Shown here: positions 1 through 11,130 of the stretch, one piece after another | How positions within the stretch are numbered: the stretch's first letter is position 1 | Layout of the letters: the number at the start of each line of letters is the position of its first letter | Assembly: GCA_048013815.1 (NCBI GenBank) | Contig: CM106586.1 | Coordinates: forward strand, 14,756,001 to 14,820,000 | DNA: 64,000 nucleotides | Reading direction: 5' to 3' | DNA from: Setoptus koraiensis | Taxonomy: Eukaryota; Arthropoda | Program-made: the position numbers and the translations under genes | Notes under the pieces: model-generated | Database searches by the model: none | Told to the model about the DNA's origin: nothing | Seen by the model: the letters and a program-made list of their open reading frames with translations, nothing else

Positions 1-1100
1 TTGGTACCGCTATGGCGACCGACGGCGGCCAGTGGCGGCCGTAACGGTCGCATCCGCCGCTCGTCACCAATTGATATATCACACTGATATAATGTATCGA
101 TGTATTACATTGATATATCGCATCGATGTATCATATCGATATATTACATTGATGTATCATATTGATTTATTATGTCGATTTGTATTGATTTTGTCGATTT
201 TTGTATTTGGTGGCCGACATTATCCGCACGGCCGCTGACCTTGCACGGCCGCCGGCGCGCACCGACTGAGAGGCCGCCACTGAAAATGGCTGCAAGTGGC
301 CGAAAATGGCTGCAAGTGGCCGAAAATGAGCGCCGGAGATGGCCATTGTTTTCATTTGCGGCGGGCGCCCGTCGCTCAATTACAAGGCCCGATTTTTTGC
401 CCTGGCCGCCAGCCTACATTACGTAACGTGGGCAAGAAAAAATGGCTCCGTTGCGTGTCGGCCGACCTCTTAACAGCGCCACCAAAAACGACAGCGAGCA
501 AAAAAGGCACAACAAATATAATAAGTGGCGTTGTTGCGACTTTTTGCATAATTTGCAATTGTTTTACGACCACGACGACCACGGCCGGCAAACGGCCGCT
601 TAAATAGCCACTGTGCCACTGCTATTCGACCGGCTATCTGACGGGATATTCCACTGGCCATTTGACGGGATATTCCACTGGCTTTTTAACTGGATATTTG
701 ACTGGCTTTTTACTGGATATTTGACTGGCCAATGCACAGGCGCAGTGCGCTTTGCCTCGAAGGCCGCCGCTCAAATTGGCCGGTGTCAATTTGAATAGCG
801 GCAGTGCGCCGATTGGAATTGAATGTCGGCTTGCACAGAGTGATATGGCAAGAAAAAATCAGGAACAAGCGCCGAAAAAACACTTGTTACTCAAAATAAA
901 TTATATCTGATATTGCAGCATGCGTCTAATTTGGCATTGAAACAAAGCCGACAAGCGTCGGCTTCGAAATCGATACCGCGCCGCAATAATAAGGTTAGCA
1001 CCGGTGCACAGGTAACAACAGGTAACAAGGCGAATTATTGAGGGCCGACAAGACGCCGTGTTATGCGCAGGTAATTTGATTGTGCGATGCGATTGATTTT

Positions 1101-1179
1101 TTTCTATCTCTTGTTTCTATCTCTTGTTTCTATCTCTTGTTTCCATCTCTTGTTTCCATCTCTTGTTTTCTATCTCTTG
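1101..1179. repeat. 13-bp minisatellite, six copies
   Basis: Six head-to-tail copies of TTTCTATCTCTTG, with C for T at position 5 in copies four and five and one extra T in the last copy. This pyrimidine-rich tract would look like a polypyrimidine tract on the plus strand. Confidence 0.9.
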
Positions 1180-1879
1180 GCCAGTCACATAGACACTGTA
1201 AGCGGACAGGTGAGCGGACAGCGGAAGAGTCAGTTGCTGTTGTTGCTGCAAAACACTCGATCGGCAAAAACTCAGCCAATCCAATCTCACCTGTACCATG
1301 TGCCTGCTGTAGTAACTGGCGTAATTATGACGTAATTACGCGCTAGTTATTATTTCAGTTTCAGTTGCAGCCATGGATAGAATAGAAATGGAAATGACGC
1401 CGCTCAATCGCTGGTCGCGCTTCCAGTTGGCGCGTCGCTTCAATTGGCCCCAATATCGACGTGATGTGATCATGCGACTCATATCCTATGCTGACTCATG
1501 ATATATATGTGAGGATATGTGGACAGTGAGATGCATGCGGATATTGGAAATGGCGCAACGAGTACAAGTGTCGGCGGCGGGTGCCAGCTTGCTTGTTTGG
1601 CGGATCAAGATCAAGGTGAGTCAATCACCTGGATGCACACGACGCAGCAAATTATATTTTCGGCTGCCGTTGTCCATTGTCGACCAATTGGCAACAACGA
1701 CAACAACAGCAACGACAACAACAACGACAACAAGTTTACTGGCGAGTCGTATTCACAACGACCTATTCACAGCAACAAGACGAGAGCAACAGGTGACAAC
1801 AGGTACAACTTGAAGTTATACTCTCCATTCGTGTGCTATTGATATTGCGCACAGCGCAACACACCTGTCGCTGGCCGCC

Positions 1880-2000
1880 GACAACAACAACGACAACAAC
1901 AGCGCCAACAACAGCGGCAACAACAGCAACAACAACAGCAACAACAACAACAACAACAACAGCAACGACTACAACAGCGACAACAACAGCAACAGGTGAC
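1880..2000. repeat. Interrupted CAA/CAG/CGA triplet tract
   Basis: About 120 bp of CAA triplets interrupted by CAG, CGA and CGG. It gives long Thr, Gln or Val runs in spurious frames and is treated as a microsatellite, not coding sequence. Confidence 0.9.
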
Positions 2001-2763
2001 AAACATGAACAGAGGGATCATGACCTTGCCACTGACAATGGTCATCGCTCGATAATTTATGTATGAATATTGTGTTTGTTGTTGTTATCTACATGCGCCA
2101 CAATGGCCGCAGTAGCGCCATACAAGTCGCTACAGGTGCAATATTGGCTTGTTGTTGTTGTTATTTATAAATGAATCTCGTCACACACTGGCCAGCAGCG
2201 TCTTGTGGTCTTGTTACGTCACACTATTGGAGCATACACACTGTCGGAGCATACACACTGTTGCAGCATACACACTGTTGCAGCGTACACACTAAAGTCG
2301 GATAAAGTGGACAGTCGTGGAAAAATTGTGTCCACTGGACGGTCGGCGCCGAGGCCATTATTTCGCCGGCTAATGATTGTTGGGCGATTAGTGGCCACTT
2401 GTTACATGCATTATCCACTTGTGTCGCGTCTCTCTCGCTCTGGCCGCCGATTTGCCGGCCGACGTTGTTGTCGTTGGTAGTGCGGTTGTTGCTGGTGGTG
2501 CGGTTGTTGCTGGTGGTGCGGTTGTTGTTGTTGTTGTTGCTGATTGCGCAAGTGTGCTGGAAAAACAAATCACAACAGTCGCATTAGTGGCTGCTAGAGC
2601 CAATGGAGCGTGAAAGCGTTGATGAAGCATCTAAAAAGGTCCATGCCACCGTTGATTGTATCACACGATGATGATGATGCAACTACCTGTTGCAGTGTTG
2701 TTTTCACACACACTGCTTCTCATCGCCGTTGTGCCAGCACAGGTGAGTGTGTGTGTGCGTGTA

Positions 2764-2769
<6 letters not shown>

Positions 2770-2798
<29 letters not shown>
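2770..2798. repeat. CA dinucleotide microsatellite
   Basis: A nearly pure (CA)n run directly downstream of a CAGGTGAGTGTG donor-like word at 2740. Confidence 0.9.
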
Positions 2799-2801
<3 letters not shown>

Positions 2802-3492
2802 ATATACATAGGGCATGCAATCACTGGCTGTATGTATCGGCCGCATGTATCGGCCGCATGTATCGGCTGTAGGCAAGTGGATGCACAGCCATTCAAATAA
2901 ACGACCACCACTAATGGTAATGCCTACCCTCTGCAAATCTATCGGATCCATCGATCACACGACCACTTGCGCAACACCACACCGGCTACAAATAGATCGC
3001 AATCAATTGCGTCACACAGGCGACAAGTCGAGACGAGATACACTTAAGCGGGCATACAGGACTAATCGCCCGCGTTTGATACACTTAATGACTTGCGCCG
3101 CCGACTGGCCAGTGGCGCCGCCGGGCCGGACAGCCGATGTGTCGAAATGGCGCTTGTGTCGTCACATATATCAGACACATGCCACTGATGCAAATGATCG
3201 CCACATAATTGCTCTTTTCTGACACTGCTGCTGTCGCCGTTGTCACTTTGGCCGTTGTTGTCGCTGTCGTCACTTTGGCCGTTGTTGTCGCTGTCGCCGT
3301 TGTTGTTGCCGGGGCAGCGCCAATTTGTCCAGTGTTCGGCCCGGCAACGACAGGTATTTATCCCGTGGCCGGTGCGCTAATGTAAGCGCACTCGCGATGG
3401 ACAAAGTCGCACTGGCAATGGATAAAATCGCGCAAATCGCACAAACGCAAATCGCCCAAATTCACCCATCGAACAATGCGACTGGTCGACGA

Positions 3493-3510
3493 GTATTTAC
3501 GCGTAAATAC
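3493..3510. repeat. 18-bp perfect palindrome
   Basis: GTATTTACGCGTAAATAC reads the same on both strands. It could be a dimeric protein site or one more product of the local tendency to form inverted repeats. Confidence 0.85.
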
Positions 3511-3594
3511 CGCCACGCACTCGCCGTGCGCGGCACGGCTCACGTGCGTTAGCTCATGGTCATCGAGCCTCGCTGCGTGTGTTCACATTTCGGC

Positions 3595-3652
3595 GCGCAT
3601 CCGCGCATAAATATACAATATTTTTAAATTTTGTATTCATGCGCGGATGCGC
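3595..3652. repeat. Foldback with 14-bp perfect arms
   Basis: GCGCATCCGCGCAT (3595-3608) is exactly complementary to ATGCGCGGATGCGC (3639-3652). The pairing continues inward through ATACAA/TTGTAT after a small asymmetric bulge, leaving an AT-rich loop. The size resembles a pre-miRNA, but there is no other evidence that it is transcribed. Confidence 0.8.
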
Positions 3653-3898
3653 ATTGCGTACATTGCATATCTATGGCAACCAACCAACGACTGGGCCCCA
3701 AAAGCCAGGCCCAAAATGTCAAAATGTCCCAAAATTTGGCACATTCTGACCTTTTCAGGGTGTTCAAGACATTCGAGAATTCACTCGACGAGCCCAGATT
3801 GGGGCCACTGTGGGCACGAAGGTCGCAAAAAAGGGAAACGTCGGAAAAGAGAGAAAAATCGGAATAGAGGGAAAAGCCGGAAACGGGGGAAAACTCAC

Positions 3899-6154
3899 CC
3901 CTGATTGGGTATTGCAGTCCTGGCCAGTTAGGAACATCTCCAATTGAAATTGTTGCTGATTCTTTATGTGGGCATTGCACGTCTCTGACCTGCCCAACGC
4001 GTATATGCGACCGTGAAAGGGTTTCTCTGTTTTGACGTTGACCACAATTTTGGTGTCTGTACATTTAAGCGAGACATCGTAACAGTACCCGTGCGCGTCG
4101 CAATTCTGGTCCATGACGGGATTGATGAGGGTGTTGCCGTTGCCCTGATTGTTGCCCGAGCTCACTATCTGGCCGCCGCCGCCCGGCTGCCTAATGGGCA
4201 TACCGTTGGGCATGGGCAGGTCGTTTGTGTCTTCGCGCATGGGCAGCATTGACGTAATGATGGGCGACACTGTGGATGAGGCAGTGGAAATGAGCTGAAT
4301 GTTTGAGGGTGTCGAGGGCAACCGGCCCGGATTCATGGTGCTACTTCCGGCGCCCGAGCCGCTGCTAGGCCGGTCGTTTAGCTGTATCTGAATGGTGCCG
4401 GGCGGTGTGACATTGGGCAGTGATTGCGGAAATGGTCGGGTACTGTCGGTGATAATGTTGATGTTCTGGTTGTTTGTTGTAGAAGTGATGGGTATCTGAA
4501 TGGAGCTGGGCGGGTGACCGCCGCCGTTGTTTCCGCCGATGGATTGGGGCGCCGTCGAGGACGAGGTGGACTGTTGCTGCTGCTGCTGTGAGCTGCTGGG
4601 CGACACAAGCGTCTCGTTGGCGCACATGGCCTCCAAATAAACGGCCGACGTTTCGCCGCTGTCCAGTAGCGGTTGCATAACTTGCGACGCAAAGGTGTCC
4701 GCACCATCGGGAAACGTCTTCTGGTCCAGGTGATAGAGGGCGCAGTTGGGCTGGCCCTGTTTGTTGGAGGACCGGTACACTATGGAGCGGCAAATGAATT
4801 CGTGCTCTATGGTGCAAGCGCGCACGCAGCCCGCCTGCGACTTCACTAGCATCTCTTTATCCGGATAATAGTTGAGCTCGACGAAATGAGCCACTCGCTG
4901 ATGGGGCAGGCCTATTTTGGCGTAATCATAAATGCGCGCATCGGGACAAATGTCTTCGCTCAACAAGCACGCATTCTCATAGTAATCAACGCCTGGCGCG
5001 TCTTGCAAATCTTGCACAGCCTGCTGTTGCTGCGCAGCAAGCAGTGCGCTTCCGCCGGAAGTGGCCAGCTGCTGCTGTGCCAGTTGAACTTGATGCAGAA
5101 TGTAGGGCGAGCGGCGATCGTGTTCGCTCAAAAAACACTGTTGCGTCATGTAATTGTATTCAAATGAGCGGCACACAAACTCTGTGTGGCCCATACAATA
5201 GCCCAAACATATCTCCTTGCTGGGCACATTGCCAAACAGCTGATTGCTGTGCACCCTAAGTCGCTTGTTCGGGAACCGCTCCGCTGCCCACAACCTGTTG
5301 CATGTATGCTCAGACCGGACGTGAATTTTGTTGAAAAAATACAAATTTGTTGCCTTTTGGGGCTGCGGCAAGGTGGCCAGCGCCGACTGCGAGCTGTACT
5401 GATTGACCACCTTGCGGGCGAGCGTATCATTCTGGAGCATACAGGTAGTCTCTTGCAGCGCCGCAAACGGATTCACCACGAAACTGAAGGCGGCCGAGGT
5501 GCACGACGACTCCTCCTTGCACCAGCCCAAACACTCGAACAGCGACACGTTCTGTATGGAGTAGTACGTGGTGCCGGAGTAGTCGCGGTTGGTCATTTTC
5601 TCGAACGTGACACGGGCCCCGCTGGCGCCGCCGCCGGCGGCCAGCAGCACCAGCAAGAGGGCGCCACCGACGAGCAGCGCTCGCCAGAGTGTGTTGTGGT
5701 TGCTGCCGCTGCCGCTGACTGTCGCTGGCTGTTTCGTTGGTGATTTGAACTGGTCATTTGAAATTGTTGTTTTGGTTGTTGTTGCTCTGGTTGTTGCTTT
5801 GGTTGTTGCTGCTGCTCTGAATGCGCACTGGCCGCGGTCTGGGCACCCATCGGCGAGCGCTGATCTCGAGCTGTGCTGTTGTGATTGTTGCATAATTGTT
5901 GTGATGGTTGTTGTTGTTGTTCTTGGTTGCGTGGTTGTTGTGTTAGTTGTTGGTCGGTGTTGACTCGTTGTTGTTGTTGTTGTTATTGCTGTTTGTGCTG
6001 TTTGTGTGCTGTTTGTCTCGTCGGTGGTCGGTGTCGTGGCTACTGCCGATCGGCGCTGTCTCGTGCCGCTAATAATGCTGCCAGTGACATTACTGCACTC
6101 GCTGCTCGCCGACAGGGGCGCCTCATCACTGGACAGTTGTCGAATGGGGCGCAT
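3899..6154 (-). CDS. PAN/apple-domain plus zona pellucida (ZP) domain protein, 5' coding exon (partial)
   Basis: Part of an apical extracellular matrix protein of the arthropod PAN-ZP group (relatives are NompA, Neyo and Nyobe, which shape cuticle or link sensory cilia to cuticle). The open frame gives 752 residues up to the donor GTGAGTTT (3898-3891), after Cys-Asn-Thr-Gln-Ser-Gly. A hydrophobic segment at residues 158-174 is the likely signal peptide or signal anchor. Three Cys-rich PAN/apple repeats follow at about 181-280, 285-395 and 400-510, with the family's CRSFEY and CRSIVY motifs. A Ser/Thr/Pro/Gln linker runs to about 690, and the start of a ZP domain follows (about 697 on: MDQNCD, VSLKCTDTKIVV, FHGRIYALGR, FLTGQDCNTQSG). 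The rest of the ZP domain, cleavage site and membrane anchor must be on later exons that I could not find in 1-3898. The first 150 residues are Thr/Gln-rich low complexity, so the true start may be a later Met (residue 88, 5893) or on another exon. The domain class is clear; which PAN-ZP paralogue it is remains uncertain. Confidence 0.85.
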
Positions 6155-6443
6155 TCTTTTGCTGGCGATGAGACAATTCGCTGTGTGTTGTTGTTGCTGC
6201 TGTCGTTGTTGTTGCTGTTGCTGTTGTTGTTGTCGTATTGCCGTTGGCTAGTGTTGTTGCGCAACCAAATCACTCTTGTGCTGTTGCCGATACCGTTATG
6301 TTAATTGTTATGTAAGTTGTTGCGTAAGTTGCTTGTGTAAGTTGCTTGTGTGAGTTAGTTGTGTGACAATCGTCGATATGTTTTGATCACTTCGATTATG
6401 ACGCAATATTGATGCAATATATGGCGCAATAGATAGATGCTTA

Positions 6444-6501
6444 TTATGTAACTAACTGTTATGTAACTAACTGTTATGTAACTAACTGTTATGTAACTAA
6501 C
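6444..6501. repeat. 15-bp tandem repeat, four copies
   Basis: Four copies of TTATGTAACTAACTG, the last one truncated. The unit contains TTATGTAAC, a relative of the TTACGTAA word that is over-used in this half of the window. It lies about 300 bp upstream of the PAN/ZP gene's first Met. Confidence 0.9.
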
Positions 6502-6662
6502 GGGGTTGTATTTGCAACGGTACTATATTTGTAACGGCGCTGCCATCGACGATGCTCACTGACCGCTGCTCGGGATGCGAATGATGCTGCTATGAGACAA
6601 TGATCATCATGCAACTATTATCTGTTCGTATTATCGTCACTATCGAGCACAACCGTTAAGTT

Positions 6663-6675
6663 ATATATATATAAA
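6663..6675 (-). promoter_or_regulatory. Candidate TATA element upstream of the PAN/ZP gene
   Basis: A TATATATATATA run ending in AAAG lies about 510 bp upstream of the minus-strand ATG at 6154. The run is nearly symmetrical, so it could serve either strand, and it is only a positional candidate. Confidence 0.25.
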
Positions 6676-7024
6676 GATCGCTAGTTGCACAAATAGCTCA
6701 CCTCAAATAACACTCAACTGGCACAACAATTCTTGAGTCAACGCAACTGTGCAAGCGAACTTGACTTTGAATTTGTGAGCAACTTTCAACATGCCCTCTT
6801 ACGTAACCAGCTACTGAACAGACAAGCAGGCTGGCCGTGAAAAAGTAACGGTACCCTTCAACTCTTGCCCTGTTCACCTGTGCACTGTGCGCGACTCACC
6901 TGAGTCTCGTCGTGTGTTATGTAACATAGCGTGTCATGGTAAGTGTGTGTGAACTTGACAAGCGCTCAATGTTACTGTTAGTTTATTTACGAGTGTGAGT
7001 CTTCTCCCACGGCCACTCCCAACT

Positions 7025-7070
7025 GTCTCGCCAGCAACTGTCAACTGGCGTCAGCTGTTGCTGGCGAGAC
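7025..7070. repeat. Hairpin with 14-bp perfect arms, 18-nt loop
   Basis: GTCTCGCCAGCAAC (7025-7038) pairs exactly with GTTGCTGGCGAGAC (7057-7070). A GA-rich run (7073-7093) follows directly. Confidence 0.9.
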
Positions 7071-8413
7071 TCAAGAAAGAGAGAGAGAGAGAAAAAACAA
7101 TTCAAGTTCAAGTTCAAGGTTGGCTCACTTGGCGCCGCCCAAGATACCGTAATTATTTCAGGCCAAAACTATAACTGCGCCCGTCGCAACTAACTCATCG
7201 CACAACTGTAAACTCAACTCAGGTGAGATGCAGTTGAGTCGCATAACGGTCGGTGTTTGAGTCTCAAGTGTCTCGAGTAGCAAACAGCAACAAGTCTCAA
7301 GTATCTAACAGCAACAAGTCTCAAGTGGCTCCATGTCAAAACAATACAAACTGCACCTTGCAAGCTATTGAATGGTCTTCTTCTCTAAATACCATTGCCA
7401 TCTAAATATAGAAAATGCATCTCAACGCCATCTTTCGGACCTGTTTAGCAAACACAAACAGTTAATGGCAAATTGGGTGCACATTAATTATGATGCAACC
7501 ATCAGATGCAATTATTATGTAACCATGCAATCATGACACAATGATGCCAATATGATGCACACGCCAGAGTTTTAATTTGTTGTCTGTAATCACAACTGGC
7601 CAGCTAATAATTCATTCGACAGGTATCATCCGTCTGTTATGTCTATCGTATTCGTATTTCCGTTTCGTTTCCATCAATTCTCACGAGCCACTCGCTGCTA
7701 TTCTCAGGGTTTACAGCGATTAGAGAGCCTCAATGGGAACCACAGATCAGATTAGAAAAGTGGGGGACCGATTTGGCGAGATTTGGTCAGTGCCAGTTTG
7801 CCAGTGAGTCAACAGGGGATTGCACAAATCGGATTGCAGATGAGCGAATTTCGCCGGACAGCCAGCGCCATCTACAATCGGAATTTAATCAGCACGAAAA
7901 CTGTTTGATGATGATACAATTTCAGTTTTCAGCTATATCATACAAGACTTGATAGACTGAAAATTGTTATTATATTATTATTTAATTTGGCCTGATCTCA
8001 TTGGCATGATCTCATCTAACTGCACACGGCTCGACGAGGGCGCAACGGTGCTGCATTTAGTATTTGGATTTATCACTACTTGTTAATATCAAGTTATTAT
8101 ATCAAGTATAAGATGTGATTAAAACTAGACTAGCGGATATTTTGCGGCTTGGCACAGCATCAAGATGCGATGCTATTGGCCCCATTAATATCATGCATCA
8201 CATCCGATAGTTGCGTATAGTCAGCTTATAGTTAGCATGAACCATCTAACTGCGCTTATGCACCAAACGGCGAGGGCCAGACAAACAAACAATGAAACGG
8301 ATAAACAGCAACGAGAGCTCAGGAAAGTATTTGATAAAATTGAATTGAGTGCGCAAACAACAATGGACAAGCGCAAATATACGCATATAAATAGAGGCAA
8401 ATGGTTTCATTTG

Positions 8414-8453
8414 CATTTATATCCATTTATATCCATTTATATCCATTTATATC
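8414..8453. repeat. 10-bp tandem repeat, four copies
   Basis: Four copies of CATTTATATC. Confidence 0.9.
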
Positions 8454-8699
8454 CATGCTCGGCGTTTATGTGTCTCAGTGAGATTAGATTCACTTTACTT
8501 ATGCTTGCTGCTATTACATCATTGGCAGCTTTTAATTTTGCTCATTTGGCCACCACTCAATCATTGCTTGAGCAGCATTGAAAAGGCGCGCTCACCGGGC
8601 CATTATGTGTATTTTCACCATTATTTTCTCCATTATTTTCACCATTATGCCATTATGTAACATCATAACATTATAACACGATGAGCATTGTGAGCGTCA

Positions 8700-8830
8700 T
8701 GAGCATTATAAGCGCCATAGTAATAATAATAGTAATAATAATAACAATAGTAATAATATTTGCAATGGTGATAATAATAACAATATTTGTAATAGTGATA
8801 ATAATAATATTTGCGATAGTGATAATGGCA
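8700..8830. repeat. AT-rich imperfect triplet/hexamer repeats
   Basis: Runs of AATAATAGT and TGATAATAATA make up this stretch. It is simple sequence without coding signal. Confidence 0.8.
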
Positions 8831-9450
8831 GTAATGTAATTATGTGATATAACAATCGGCGCTGTCTGACGTTGTTGTTGTTGTTGGTGTTGTTGTGTCA
8901 TCATTTGACTCATCATGGTCTGACTTTCGAGATGCAAACCATTGGACAGGCGCACATTATTTATTTCGGCTGATCCTTTCGCGTGAGCGAGCCACTGACA
9001 GTTTGCCGAGCGTGCTAACACCGTCGAGCCTTGGCCAAATCACGATGAGCAACAACAACAACAACAACAGCAGCAACAACAACGCGACCGTGATGTAATA
9101 GACGCCGCCAGGTGATGGGTGTCTAACTAAGAGCACATTATATGCAAATGTTGCTGATGATCTCACTCTCTGGCCACAGGTGAGCTTCTGGCTTGTTGGC
9201 GCAATGCTCGAGCAAGTGGCCCAGTGAAGCCGGCCAAATGGAGAATGCGTTCTGGCGAAACATTCGCTGGCAAAATGTTTGGCAAGCGAGAAATAAGATT
9301 GCCAGCCAGAGAGAGAGATTGCTGCTGTTGCGTAATTTGCGCATTGTCAGCCATTGTTTGAGTGTTGCAGTGCGATTTGCATTGAGCTACACGCTAAAAC
9401 TTGTTGATGTCGGCGGTGGTCAGCGGTTGTTGCCGCTGTTGTTGTGGCCA

Positions 9451-9483
9451 CAACAACAGCAGCAGCAGCAACAACAACAACAA

Positions 9484-9542
<59 letters not shown>

Positions 9543-9550
9543 ACAGCAGC

Positions 9551-9647
<97 letters not shown>

Positions 9648-9678
9648 GCAACAACAACAACAACAACAACAACAGCAG
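9451..9678. repeat. Long CAA/CAG tract, about 76 triplets
   Basis: This is the longest microsatellite in the window: 228 bp of CAA and CAG only, with a central block of CAGCAA hexamers. In one plus-strand frame it reads as an unbroken poly-Gln run inside a 181-codon open frame (9193-9738), whose flanks do not resemble any protein I know. I treat it as a microsatellite. A real Gln-rich exon is possible but unsupported. Confidence 0.9.
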
Positions 9679-10382
9679 GTTCGAGAGTTGCGCAAGAGGG
9701 ATAAAAATGAAAAGATGAGACCGAAACGTTTGACCTAAATGGCAGCACTGACCAATAAAACGAAACCATTATGCGGCGTGCATGCCTCATGACGGCAATA
9801 TAGGCCTCGGCCGCACAGTTGCAGTGTGCGGCGCGGGCCGGGTCGCACGGGACGCAGCGCCGCGCACGGAATGCGCCCGCCGGAGCGGCCCGACGGAGTG
9901 CGCCCGACAAAATAGCCCGGCGAGATGAACCAGAGAAAGGGCCGGCAATTCGGGCGAGAAGTCGGCGAGAAGCCGGCAATTCGGGCGAGAACACACAGCT
10001 AGCGAATTGGGCGATTCGGGCGAGAGAGAGAGATGTGTAAAAAGAGAGATACAGTGGATACGGTGCGGCGATTAGGGCCGGCGCACGGTGGCGCGCGAAC
10101 GCATCGGCGGCGCCGGCGGAAAGTATTCATATTGCGGCCGGTCGGGCAGTTGCTGAAACAGTTGTTTGCAGCTCGGCCAAGAACAAGGCCCGATAATAGT
10201 AACACAATAATAATACATTAGTAATAATAACACGGTAACAACGCATAATCGCCGCCGCTAATAATAGTGGCCGCACACACAACAATGACACATGCCGGCC
10301 AGCTCTCGGTGCCCTAGATTCGCGGCCACTTTCCGGCCGGTCGGGCCGCCGGACGCGGCTCACTTTCCTGCGAGCGAACTCG

Positions 10383-10500
10383 AACAGCTTCGGCGGCTCC
10401 GATTCGCACAGCGTCGGCGGCTTCGATTCGCACAGCTTCGGCGGCTTCGATTCGAACAGCTTCGGCGGCTCCGATTCGAACAGCCTCGGCGGCGCTTCGA
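10383..10500. repeat. 24-bp minisatellite, about five copies
   Basis: The unit is close to CTTCGGCGGCTTCGATTCGA plus ACAG, with C/T and A/C variants between copies. Units divisible by three keep a frame open across the array on both strands, but the predicted peptides are simple repeats. Confidence 0.85.
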
Positions 10501-10753
10501 TCAGAATGCTAAGCGCGCTCGGCTCGAAGCTGACCACCAACGACACACGGCGCGCAACGCGAGGCCCGGCTCACCAACTGGCCAGCACGGCAGCGAAAAT
10601 GGCGGTCAAGTGAAAATTGTTGTTATTGCTGCTCTTTTTGTGAATGGCCAACGCTCGAGCTGACGTAACACTGACGCAACACACGACATGGCTGGCCGAT
10701 TGCGTAACATGGATAATGAATGCGGCGATGCGGCGTTATTCATTGCGAGAGGA

Positions 10754-10818
10754 GCGAAGCGAGAGCCGCCGACGGTTACGTAATGCCGCCAGCCGCCGAC
10801 GTTACGTAATGCCGCCAG
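10754..10818. repeat. Duplicated 26-bp unit carrying TTACGTAATG
   Basis: Two near-identical copies of a GCCGCCGACG-TTACGTAATG-CCGCCAG unit, each carrying a perfect TTACGTAA palindrome (10776 and 10802). Confidence 0.8.
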
Positions 10819-11096
10819 CTGACGATGCTCGACGGGCCGGCACGACATGAATTAGATTAGTGATTGGCCAATCGCACAAGTGTGCTCAACATCATCGACA
10901 CGCACAACATCGGCTCATTAGGGCGAGCTTAGGAAAGTTATCGACGCTGGCATTTTCGCCGACAGTGACCAGCGTGTATGAAGTGACCAGCGTCCATCGC
11001 TGTGTGTTATCACTTGTTTACATGTTACGTGTTGTCGGCGCCGATTATGATGTAACAACTGCGATAAGTGTTGCCATGTCATTATAAGTATATTAT

Positions 11097-11130
11097 GTTA
11101 CGCAACAACAGGCTGTTGTTGTTGCGTAAC
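11097..11130. repeat. Hairpin with 14-bp perfect arms, 6-nt loop
   Basis: GTTACGCAACAACA (11097-11110) is exactly complementary to TGTTGTTGCGTAAC (11117-11130). Confidence 0.85.

Larger units (their letters stand above)
1..3898. other. Non-coding stretch left of the PAN/ZP gene (probable intron or intergenic)
   Basis: I see no reading frame with protein-like composition here. The stretch lies downstream of the splice donor of the PAN/ZP gene on the minus strand, so it may be that gene's intron, but I found no further ZP exon on the minus strand. It holds a TATCGATG/TGATATAT-rich patch (about 70-180), imperfect 30-bp repeats (641-742), a 13-bp minisatellite (1101-1179), CAA/CAG tracts (1690-2000), a TTG tract (2461-2541), a CA tract (2770-2798), short repeats (2831-2870, 3225-3304), an 18-bp perfect palindrome (3493-3510) and a 58-nt foldback (3595-3652). 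Confidence 0.6.

Noticed and set aside
9193-9738. 181-codon plus-strand frame with a long poly-Gln run
   Set aside because: The length comes from the CAA/CAG microsatellite; the flanking residues show no domain, and all other frames across the tract are open too.
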